From Agelas oroides (taxonomy: Eukaryota; Porifera; Demospongiae; Agelasida; Agelasidae), in contig OX422192.1 in assembly GCA_949130485.1 (NCBI GenBank), positions 4,410,085 through 4,474,084 on the forward strand: a stretch of 64,000 nucleotides of DNA. The letters run 5' to 3'. This document shows positions 54,620-64,000 of the stretch, one piece after another. The translations under genes and the position numbers were made by a program. The first letter of the stretch is position 1. Each line of letters starts with the position of its first letter. The notes below the pieces were generated by a model that did no database searches, had not been told where the DNA came from, and saw only the letters and a list, made by a program, of their open reading frames with translations.

Positions 54620-56755
54620 CTCGCAAGCCAGATACATTCTGTTCTGCAGCATTGATTGCTTCCGGCTTATGTCTCACAGCCATTACTAGAAGAGATCGAT
54701 GCTGCTGAATGGAATGAGTCTCAATTGTAAGACTAACATGGCATTTATTTCTATCTTACCTGTCGGGTTCACACTTGAAAAAAACAGTCAGTTCATGAAT
54801 GTGATTTCGCAGACACTGATTCCCATATGGTAAAGGGATTTTAACTCACCATCCCTCCAGCTGAATTCTGAGGAATGAAACTATAAGACTTTGTGAAGAA
54901 AACGAGAAAAGTTTGGGAAGTTGCTTACACTTAAGGATAATTGCAGTGGAGAAAGTGAGCTCAGTGATGTGAAATTGGCACCTCCAAGAAGCCTTTCATC
55001 AAGGCAAATTAAGACAAGGTGATGTCATTGACAGAGATTGTACTCTTGGATTTACTGCTTCAGACCCATGAGTTAGACTTTAAAAAGCTCCTGAAATTGT
55101 GCTTAATTATTGATGGAACTTACTATGACAGTTCCAACACTGGTTGCAGTATAAAAGTACATGTATTGGCAGCATTGTGAGTGAAAATGTGTTGGATTAA
55201 GAAGAAAACGTCAGTAGCTACACTCATGCAATACCAAGCAAAGCTCATCTAGCCTGATGTCCAGCACCAAATTACGACAGCAGTATCTACACGCTCATAC
55301 ATCATATGCAATGGAAAGACCCTACAATGGTCACCTACAGTGAGGTAAATGACACTTGCTCTTGTGTGTAAGACACCGTGCAATCACATCCTTCTTGAAC
55401 CGTACCATCCTGGGAAGATGTCGTATAAGTGTTCAAAGTATAAGGAAAATACTTCCATGGACTTTGAATGTCATATGGTTTGCACAAAATGTATGGTCTG
55501 AATGTATTCAATGTGATGTAAAATTTGCTTGATGAGGTTTTGAAACAAGTAAATAAGCACGTTGCATGTAGTTGACCTCTGCTATGTACCTAGGGTCATA
55601 GCTAATTGCTCTTGACAGTGCCCTCTGGAAATCAAATTATTGATGACTCAGTCCGGTATGCGAATTTTTATCTGACGCACACTTTTTGGACTTAGTCTCA
55701 GCACGTAAGTCAATATTCCTTATACTGCGCATGCGTGGAGGGGCGGGGTATGGCAAGAGCAAAAGGCTACATTTCAAGTGCGAGTTTGGCAGGAATTATA
55801 TGATTAGACCCATGCAAAAGATGGCTGTCAGCTACAGAAAGCAGAAGCTCCACTTGTTCTCCTGCAGAGTTTTCTTCTTGTTGCTCTTGGCATCCAATAG
55901 TGACTCCTTGTGCTTTTCAGCACACTCTGATAGCAATCTGCTGCAGAGCCCAGGGTGATAATGGATGCAGGGAGTCTTGTTGCAATGGTGTGGTGGTGAT
56001 CAGTGGCCCACTGTTTGGAGGAGTAATGGCAATTGTACAACTAGTGAGTGTCACTGCTGGTGGGACACGAAAGATATGACAATAGTATAAAATTTGAGCG
56101 GAATACTACAAACTTGAAGAGTGGAGTGTGAGGAACGAAAAATAGAACAAAAAACTCTGTGTCTAGAGTCCCAGTAATGAACATTAAATTCTAGGAATGA
56201 CAAAACTCATGACAGCAAACACCAATTTTAATGCAACTAGTATCAGTTGATCGTTAAAAGAGCTACAAAGTGATAGCCATTTCATTAGGCTGTGCTTTAT
56301 GCTGTTGCAAAAACAAATACAAACGCTTACAGTATCAGTGCTGGTACTTTAAAATATTGTGAAGTGAATTTTACTAGCTGCAGTGCCTGTACTAAAAATA
56401 TTGTTCAGATCTTATTGTATCGGTTGGTCCATGTTATGAAACTTGTAGTCAAGTCACTGTATATAGCCGCTGAAATTCAATGTTCACCTAAACAATAGAA
56501 CAAAGTTTTGCTATGCTCAGTTTCCAATGTCCTGGCTAAAAGAACACAGTACACCTCCTGGAGAATGAAAAGAGGTGCTGGTATAAGTTCATATATCTTC
56601 TTCTTTAGGCAAACATGGAATGCATCCTGGCAGCTGAGCGTCCTGTGTACAAGATAACTGATAAGCATGATGTAAATACACAATGTACTGCCATATACTC
56701 AATTTGTACCTTCCATTACATAGCAAGCACAAATAACTATAATTTACTTGTTTAT
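54620..56755. other. Interval with coding-like fragments only
   Basis: A stretch near 55060-55180 reads FKKLLKLCLIIDGTYYDS on the + strand, which looks like a coding relic, but no exon structure or family could be assigned. A GCGCATGCG word lies at 55728. Otherwise nothing recognised. Confidence 0.35.
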
Positions 56756-58366
56756 TTTAGGAGGAGGCAGTGGAAAAAGCACCAAAACCCAACCCAAGAC
56801 TGTTACTTTTTTTCCGTGTGAGATGCTAGCTCTGCTGCAGCCTGCACCAGTGTGTGACATCAACAAGGTAAGCACAATCCGCTGTGCAGAGCAATGTCGT
56901 ATAGTGCTCAGTCAGTTGTGCAAAGCCAAAGAAAACAATAGAACAAAGGTTTGCTATGCTCAGTTTCCATTTGGCTTAGTGGACTACAAAGGCCTAAAGC
57001 AATCACAGGCACATCATGAAAGTGTTCACGAAAGGCATGTTACAACAGAAGAGATTGAGTGGTTCAAGATTTGTCGATCCACGTTTTCCCGTCACAAACC
57101 TGTTTATGTAAGTAAACTATAAGCCTTAGAAGCTTACTTTCAAGATAAAGTATGGACCAAGACAATCTCAGAGAAGGGAAGGCAGCTTAGAAATCTAGTT
57201 GCATGGAAGACGATGGGCCACAGATAGAGAAATCACAGCCATATTGGACATACTTAACAAGCAGCATACTGATGCTCTATACTTTTCTGCTAGACCAACC
57301 CGGTTCATTTATGCATTCAGTGCACTTAAAGAGAAGGTACGTTTAGTAAAGGATAGTGACATAAAATTGAGGCATTTGTATGTTGCAATCAATGTTGGGT
57401 GTTCACCTGAGAGTGGATATTATGTGGCTGATGGTAACAGAGATGGATGTTTGCTTTGCTCTGTATTTGCTGATTTAGAGAAGTGTAAATATATATTATC
57501 TGATGGGTGAGAATATGGGAAAATATTAGTCATGTTGCTCTACGGGAAATACTATTGGCGCGTATACTAGGTATATAATAAATGTTATTATATGGAGATG
57601 CACTTTGATGGCCTCTGCCCACAAACTTAGAGGAAGTGGTTAGACCAAATATCAACAAGATAGAAGAAGACCTTCAAGTTGATTTGTGGAATAGTTTAGG
57701 AAGTATTGCTGTTCTTAATAAGCCCACAAAAGAAACTCATGTTTGCAGTGGTTGTCAAGTCTACCCTTTTCAGACATGTAACAATGTATGTGGGTAGTCA
57801 CAATGGTCATGGCAGCAATACTAAGTAACTGTCAAGAGTGCTGGCCTGGAATAACTACTTCCCACCCACAACATGAGTGGTTGCTACATCCTTCTGACTA
57901 CTCAGATTGCCTGCGAATAACAATCATGGATTGGATAATGAAGGAAATTGTTGACATTGGCATACTAAGTGAAGATAGGTGCCATGCTAACATTCATGAT
58001 GCCACAAGCGCTGCATTCAAAACACACGAAAATGACAACATGCAAACTGATATTGGTATCAATGACGATTCTAAATGTAGATAGTGACTCAGACGATTTT
58101 GAAGATAATCACAGCAGCAAAACAATGAGCAAAACTAATATGCCAGTGCTTTTTCATTCATCAGACTCTGAATTGGGTGTACATTGTATCGTTAATGAAG
58201 GAAACATTCAGCAACTCCTTCCAGAGGGTATGACTACAGGTTTTCACAGATTCAGTCTAAAAATGCTGACTCATTTAGCTTTTCATGTGAATTTAAGATA
58301 AAACTTAAGCCAGAACAGGAGGCTAGAAAATGGGTTAACGAATACAATGAGAAAACTAAAGAGACA

Positions 58367-58831
58367 ATGGTATATGAACATAATAGGAAAGGCAGTGGAA
58401 AGCATGTAGTTAGAAAACTATTTTTGTGCTGCCATCATAATCAACGGCAGATTGGAAAGCACAGTAAAAGCACTAGGCTACTCAAAACAACATTCAGAGA
58501 ACACAGTAGTAAGCACACTCACTGTCCAGCACAGATGAATGTTACCATTATCTCCAAAAGTGGCAAATTAAATAAGGAATATCTTGTAATGGTAAACCTC
58601 AAACATGACCACAACCATCCAGTTCATGCGTTGAGATTTAGATCTATTGCAGAAGACACAAGAAAGAAGTATTATGAGTTGTTCAAACTGGGACATTCTC
58701 CTGCCAGTGCGCACTTAGAGTATGAAACCACACTCATTTTAAGAGATTCTCTAAAAGCGAAATGGGATCTGATCAACCACTGGTGCTGGCTATATGCACT
58801 CCTCTCATGGCCAGGGTGCATGAACATGTAA
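58367..58831 (+). pseudogene. FAR1/WRKY-like zinc finger part of the MULE
   Basis: 154-codon frame with KLFLCCHHNQRQIGKHSKST, HTHCPAQMNVTIISKSGKL and LKHDHNHPVHALRF: the C..C..H.H spacing of the DNA-binding domain that precedes many MULE transposase cores. It runs out of frame after LKAKWDLIN. Confidence 0.65.
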
Positions 58832-58943
58832 AGCAGGCAGGCGAAATCATGTTTGTAGATTCCTCATCCTCATTAGATGATTTTATAACCCCATCTTCAT
58901 ACTGTCTACTTCATCTGCAGCTGGAGGTCTGCCACTAGGGGTT

Positions 58944-59438
58944 GTGATCACTTCAGGGGAAAGTTTAAACATCATCTTTGAAGCAATGACTACACCAAAG
59001 CAACTATTTCCAAAGTGTTCATTTGGAGGCAAAATGGACCCTGATAACATCCTAACAGATGACTGCAGTCCTGAAAGGGAAGCATTAAACAAAACATGGC
59101 CTTCTGCTAAATTGCTTTTATGTGTGTTTCATGTTTTACAAAGCATGTGGCGATGGTTGTGGAACAGCAAAAATAGTATAGACAAAGATGACAAACAGTA
59201 CCTAATGGAATGTGTAAGGAAAGTAGTTTATGCTGAAAATACTGACAAACTGGAAGCAATGTACCAAAGATTCAAGGAGGATGCAGTTATACGAAAGTAC
59301 GACAATTTCAAGAAACATTTGGAAAGTTACTGGGAGCACTGTGGTGAGTGGGCTATATGCTTCAGAGATCAAACCTTACTTAGAGGAAACAATACCAATA
59401 ATTATGCAGATTCAAGGGAGTTAAAGCATACAATTTAG
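58944..59438 (+). pseudogene. MULE transposase core
   Basis: 164-codon frame. SGESLNIIFEAMTTPKQLFP then DDCSPEREALNKTWPSAKLL, CVFHVLQSMWRWLWNSKNSI and KYDNFKKHLESYWEHCGEWA match the DDE core and helical insertion of MULE transposases. Ends at a stop where the next domain should follow. Confidence 0.8.
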
Positions 59439-60380
59439 TGCAGCTGTTTGAGTTCATGACAGTCACTTTTGAACTCTACTATGAGCGCCATCATCTTGCT
59501 GTTGCTCATAATAGATATGTTTTAAGGGACTAGGAGCTTCAAAAGTAAACATGAGTGAAATTAGGGAATCTGATTCTGAAGGTGTGTACATAGTTAGAAG
59601 TCAGAGTCATGATGGAGTGGAATATGAAGTAGATAATACTAGATACAAGCAGGTGGCATTGTACAGGGAAACCAACAGGTGAGCCATGTAAACACCAGGC
59701 TGCAGTAGCTAAGAAGTATAACTTGTCATCAATAAACTACATACCATATTTCAGTTCAGAGGGAAGATATGCATTGCAGTGGGAGTTGAAAATGCTGGTG
59801 ATAAATTGTTCTATGGTAGTTTCAATGATGGAAACTTATCCAATGATTTTAGTGGTGGGTGTGAGGAGAAAAAGGATACACATGAAGATGAGGATTCACA
59901 TCATGATGAGAGAGCAGCCAATTTAGATATAATGGTAGGGTTGTTGGAGGAGAATGATGCGATAAAACAGCTCAAGGAGAGAGTAATACAGTTGCGAAAC
60001 GATTTCATATCAGATATTAATAGTAAAATTGAACAAATGGATACACAATACCTTAATGGCCTTTGCAAGTTTTTTACTGTCTATACAGACACTGCCAAGA
60101 AATTAGAACCAGTAACCTCAGCAACTCCACAGCTGTCCTCTCTACTACATACATTCAGAAAAATCAACCAGCAAGCACCACTATTGCAGGAACCAGACGT
60201 ATCAAGGTACAACCTACAGCTATTGCAAGGCGCCGAGAAGGTATAGCGAGAGGAAGTCAATATGCATCCTCAGGAAGGCCCCCTAAACACAAAGCTTCTG
60301 CTGAAGACTGCTATACACAAACAAAACTTGGTAAACAAGACCACACAAAAAGGAAGCACAGCCTTAGTTTGAATGTCTAA

Positions 60381-61374
60381 TTAAATCAGCCAAACCCCTT
60401 CAAACATGGGCAGGGACATTGACATATTCGGACACCCATTTACAACTAAACACTTTGTACATGAGAATGTTTAGCTTGATGTACTCAACTTGTTATAAAT
60501 TAGTAAACATTTACTCATAAATTATTGTAAGCGAAACTCATACTGAGTGCAAACCAGTTGCAATGGTGATGAAACAATACAAGCTACAAGAACACAGTAA
60601 CAAAGTTCTTCACTTTGGCTCAGTTAAGAATGTTAGAAATGTTATGTCAGCCATAAGCTGGTTCAATATGGTGTGCATTTCCTGTATACAGTGATACAGT
60701 GCAAGTGCTTTTATTGAATGGATCATACACTGACCTTGCTGACAGATTCACAGTTTGTGAGATAGTGTACTTCTGTTCACCCAGCAAACAGAATTTTGCT
60801 TCCCCTTTTGACTACGCAGCACATCTTCATCATTGCTGCTGTCAGAAACCTCCAATGTTTGCCGCTGAACTGTAGTTTAGGGCTGCAACTGTACTGTAAC
60901 AAATAGTTACCAACAATTTTGGATCATTACCGGATGGCTGTTACCTTGTCTTATAGTTACCTAAGCCTGATCAACATGATTCCTTGCTACAAGAATATTC
61001 ACACCAGCACACAAAGTTAATAATCAGTGAATGTAGGCATACAGTTACTTGTTACAATGTATCTGTTATGATGCCGTTAACACTAGCTATTATATTATTC
61101 TGTACATTGTCTATACGAACTGTCTCATGTTTTTTAGTCACATGATTTTGTAAGAACCTGATGATCTTGTATGTGACAAGAAAAGGCTGGTAGCTGTGTT
61201 GTTACATTTCAAGCACAACTTTACTTTCAACTACAAGATAGACATGCGTTTCATATTTCTAAATGGATAGTCACCTTAATTTCTCAAAGGCTTTTTTAAA
61301 AGCCATTTCACCAAATGTACAAAAGACCTTTCACCCATGGCGTCGAGTTCAAGGTTCACCCATGAAGCTCCGCT
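60381..61374. other. Interval between MULE and CXXC frames
   Basis: AT-rich, no gene seen. A short hairpin AAAGGCTTTTTTAAAAGCC lies at 61286-61304. Confidence 0.45.
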
Positions 61375-61605
61375 TTAATGCGCATGCGCAGTATGAGAAC
61401 ATGGACTCGTGTGCAGAGCCAAGTCACTGAGACCTGTGCACTTTCTGCTCCGACATGCTTTCTTTTTCGTTCCAGGCCCACCAAAGTATTTCATGTCAAG
61501 GCATTCTGCGCTTGTGCCGCAGTTTGGCTGCTGACATCCGGTACATTCCCCACAGCGACTTCTGGAACGTTTTCGACTCACCCTCACTGTCACGAAACAA
61601 ATTGA
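61375..61605 (-). CDS. CXXC-type zinc finger ORF
   Basis: Reads SRKRSRSRCGECTGCQQPNC then GTSAECLDMKYFGGPGTKKK and ACRSRKC: the CXXC zinc finger (CGxCxxC...CGxCxxC..DMxxFGGPG...C...C) that binds unmethylated CpG in MLL, CFP1, KDM2, TET and DNMT1. One ligand is changed: CGTSAEC where CGxCxxC is expected, so the second zinc site may fail. The frame is open upstream to about 61665 without ATG; a ctccag acceptor lies near 61617. Ends with TAA at its 3' side. It may be an exon of a host gene, or the tail of the transposase on the same strand to the right. Confidence 0.7.
   Translation of the reverse strand, partial: SICFVTVRVSRKRSRSRCGECTGCQQPNCGTSAECLDMKYFGGPGTKKKACRSRKCTGLSDLALHTSPCSHTAHAH
61379..61390. 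promoter_or_regulatory. TGCGCATGCGCA palindrome (NRF1-like site)
   Basis: A perfect 12-bp TGCGCATGCGCA, the consensus of NRF1 in animals and common in CpG-rich promoters. It overlaps the 3' end of the CXXC frame, so its role is doubtful. Confidence 0.35.
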
Positions 61606-62349
61606 GATGTGGAAGTTACTGGAGAAATTTCTTTGTGAGGAAAAATATGTGTGTGCTCTAGACTGAATGTATCAATCTGTACACATACATGTGAGTAGCT
61701 GATCCTCTTGTGGTTTTCCAATGTGGGAGGGGCTGCTTGCTGGTGGGGACTTCAGTTCCTGTTGGAAAATGTTAAAAGATAATGCTAACTGCCACCCAGG
61801 CCTGCTAAACTTGAAAGCCACACAGCTATGACTACACATTTCAGTAGTGGTTTATACCACCGCTTTTGTGCCTATTAGGTGTTCTGAGTCTTCTCACACA
61901 CAAAGTCATAGAACGTATTGTGGTACAAAATACTGACTTACTAGGACTCTCAGTGGTTGTTTTCCAGTAATGTTCGTATCATGCATGGGGACAGCTTGGG
62001 AACAAGGCTACTTGCACATACTGGTATATACTCTCTACCTTGCGCTCGTTGGTAGCTTTTCGTCCCACTCTGTTACGGTAGGAAGCATCTAGTCGAGGTC
62101 TCGCTCCCTGTTTTGTTGGTAGTGCTTTGTACTGAGATATGTGCTGACTCAATCGTTTGTACTTTAGCTAGTTGAAGAGCTCTTTCGGCACTGCTGGTAG
62201 CTTTGGGACGAAGGACTAGACCCTATTTTGGAACACATTCACAATACTTCCGTTGGAGTGATTGTAAATCTTCTGCTAGGTTTTATAAGTTTCCAATCAC
62301 TTCCATGTTGAAGGAGAGTGATTCAATCTCCTTCAGTGCAATTCTGATT

Positions 62350-63930
62350 TCACTGCCACTTGTCTGCAGCCTTTAGTTGATCCACAGCATGAAGATAATG
62401 GTGATCAGCTGGCTCCTCAGGAAGATTGTAGTTGGGAGGTGCATTTGTGCAATCTCTTAACAAATCAAGAAGCAATGCAGCCTGGAGATCTGACAAGCCA
62501 TGTTTTTTCTCCATCACCCATCCTTCCCAAGCTTGTTCCCTGTGAAATTCACAGAGGTAGACCTGGGTTTTGGGGAACAGCTTGTTGATGGCTGCTATTT
62601 CAACATCAGAGTAGTGTGTGGTGTAAAATTGAGGCTCCCATTTTGGGTTCCATGACTTCAAAATGGATAAAGCCTCATATATACAATCGGCGGTCTCTGA
62701 TTGAATAATAAACTCAGCCACTACCGAGTATGAGACATTGGTCCTCACGCACACAAAAAACAAGGGAATGCTGTACTTTGTTGTCTTGTATGTGGCATCC
62801 ATTAAAGTGACTGTGTTGCCATAACGGGTCAACAGCTCTTTCTGCCAGTCTTCCTGCTGAATGTATAACAGTGTTTTTTCCACTGTCTGTTCACTACAGG
62901 TTTTGATATCAGCTGTTTGTTCAGTTTGTGAGGTGCTGCGAAATGGCCGGAAGAAGAAAGATGACTGGGGGTTGTCTTTTTTTCACTCTTCGATTTTCAG
63001 GTGTAAGTTTTCTTGGTCATACTTTGACAGCTCCAGTGCTCTTTTGGCCTTACTGACATGATTGTGTATGTCTCCTAAATGTGGCTTCCTCCCCAGTTCT
63101 TTACGAGGTACTTGTCAACATAATGTCTCGAAGAATGCTTAATTTCTGATGTGTCAGTGATTCCAGCTTCAACCATGTCCACAATCTTTTGAGAAATGGT
63201 GAGATGTAATTTCTGTGTATAGACTCCAGCCTGACCTGTTGGGTGGCCAGAATGTGCTTCTTGTTGTGGCAGGGATATGAAATATTTCATTGTTGTTTTG
63301 ACTGGCCTCTTTGCTTCAAGTTCCGTCTTAATCATTATCATTTTGATTTTTTCCTCTTGCAGGCACCTCAGCTTCCATTTGGACAAGCTCTCCCTTTCTC
63401 CTTGGCTAATCACAAACTCCGGATACAGAGTGAAAGCTTTCACCTCAACATGAGCATTGCACCCAATTTTGCGGGTGCTTTGCAACCAGAGGCATTTCCC
63501 CTGCGCTGGTTTTTGCTTGAAGTACTTTGGCCCGAACTGACAGTCAAGGAGTTTTTCTTCAGCTACTGAGAATGGAATGTTGGTGAAAGTCTTGCAGCCC
63601 TCCTTCTTTTGCCAGTAAATCCTTATTTCCTAAGAATTCAGACACAAAGATTTTACAACTGAATGACAATGAAATGAACTATATGAGTGTATTATATTTT
63701 TTAATATTTACCTCAGATGTTTGTGTGGTATTTCTAGCGTCATTCTCTTTTTCTTGATCTGTTCCAACTGAAGCATTTGTCCTGGACTTCCTCACGCCAT
63801 ACGTTGTTACAGTGGCCATGCAGTTTTGTGATAGCACTGCCTTGTAGTCATCTACAAAACCCTGCTAGTACTGGCCACATACTTCGAGGTTATGATCACT
63901 AGCCCACTTGGGCTTCTCCATGGAGTGTAA
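62350..63930 (-). pseudogene. CaRF (ALS2CR8)-MULE transposase, broken copy
   Basis: Exon 1, about 63930-63712 (MEKPKWASDHNLEVCGQY, TAG stop, then VDDYKAVLSQNCMATVTTYG), donor gtaaat; exon 2 from 63629 (acceptor cttag), phase 0 to phase 0. Exon 2 reads FGPKYFKQKPAQG, TRKIGCNAHVEVKAFTLYP (the CaRF/ALS2CR8 DNA-binding part), then the transposase core: QKELLTRYGNTVTLMDATYK, PLFFVCVRTNVSYSVVAEF, YLCEFHREQAWEGWVMEKKH. Defects: TAG in exon 1, a frameshift near 63095 (KNWG to RKPHLGD), TGA after LHLKIEE near 62970, and a stop at 62350 before the SWIM part. Related genes are known as calcium-responsive transcription factor-like; here no function is expected. Confidence 0.8.
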
Positions 63931-64000
63931 ACGGGAAGAAAGAGCGCTGAAAAGCACTGTGGGTAGCTAGAACACGAGCTCGTACTCCACCACGAGGAGC

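Larger units (their letters stand above)
56760..60380 (+). pseudogene. MULE-type transposase with zinc-binding N-part and SWIM finger, broken
   Basis: Ordered + strand fragments: 56760-57120 and 57199-57510 (unknown N-terminal parts), about 57630-58080 (HVCSGCQVYPFQTC cysteine cluster), 58300-58800 (KPEQEARKWVNEYN ... LFLCCHHN ... HCPAQMNV ... LKHDHNHPV, a WRKY/FAR1-like C2H2 cage), 58918-59438 (transposase core: GVVITSGES, TDDCSPEREALNKTWPSAKL, LLCVFHVLQSMWRWLW, which includes the second catalytic Asp region), 59650-59760 (TGKPTGEPCKHQAAVAKKY, SWIM Cys-x-His end) and a basic tail (SSGRPPKHKAS) to 60380. Frames change at least four times and the first SWIM Cys is not seen. Mutator superfamily, dead copy. 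Confidence 0.75.

Noticed and set aside
55060-55180. Fragment FKKLLKLCLIIDGTYYDS
   Set aside because: Looks protein-like but I could not assign a family or exon borders; noted only in the interval description.

Overview
The window is nuclear DNA of an animal, most probably a sponge (demosponge-like). The evidence is intron-split genes with GT..AG junctions, and metazoan domain combinations of a kind I associate with sponges: death domain + Ig + kelch, and death domain + fibronectin III + ankyrin + an unusual kinase with an HRDLTGNN loop. The DNA is moderately AT-rich and dense in small inverted-repeat transposons. The assignment to sponge is inference from protein style, not from a search.

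Layout. 1-5393 (+): a 5'-cut gene coding death domain, coiled coil, two Ig domains and a six-bladed kelch propeller. Intron phases still fit, but several exons carry frameshifts, so it is probably a pseudogene. 5494-5916 (-): an unrecognised ORF. 6170-9470 (+): a decayed non-LTR retrotransposon. 10837-11147 (-): a death-domain terminal exon. 11148-15136: gene-poor DNA with inverted-repeat elements. 15137-41610 (-): the centrepiece, a 26.5-kb gene of 17 exons that I could join with every splice phase compatible and no frameshift (2790 nt, 929 codons + stop). It encodes death domain, FN3, Pro/Gly-rich linkers, a helical segment, seven ankyrin repeats and a catalytically complete kinase. Its introns hold tandemly duplicated ankyrin-exon units, MITEs and two GGGAC-rich minisatellites.

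41611-64000 is mostly mobile DNA: a MULE-like MITE 67 bp upstream of the kinase start codon; a 3.1-kb inverted-repeat element (42401-45476); a GC-rich palindromic array; a 4.5-kb element with tandem arrays just inside its ends (47358-51890); a 2.2-kb element with about 300-bp inverted repeats (52160-54345); a broken MULE transposase with zinc-binding N-terminal and SWIM C-terminal parts (56760-60380, +); a CXXC zinc finger (61375-61605, -); and a broken CaRF/ALS2CR8-MULE transposase running to the right edge (62350-63930, -).

How it fits together: the two intact host modules both look like intracellular signalling or innate-sensing proteins built from death-fold, repeat and kinase parts. The death-domain exon at 10837-11147 is phase-compatible with the last linker exon of the kinase gene, so one locus may make kinase-ended and death-domain-ended products. 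Several MITE families carry 9-bp target duplications typical of Mutator-like elements, which suits the MULE transposases found in the same window.
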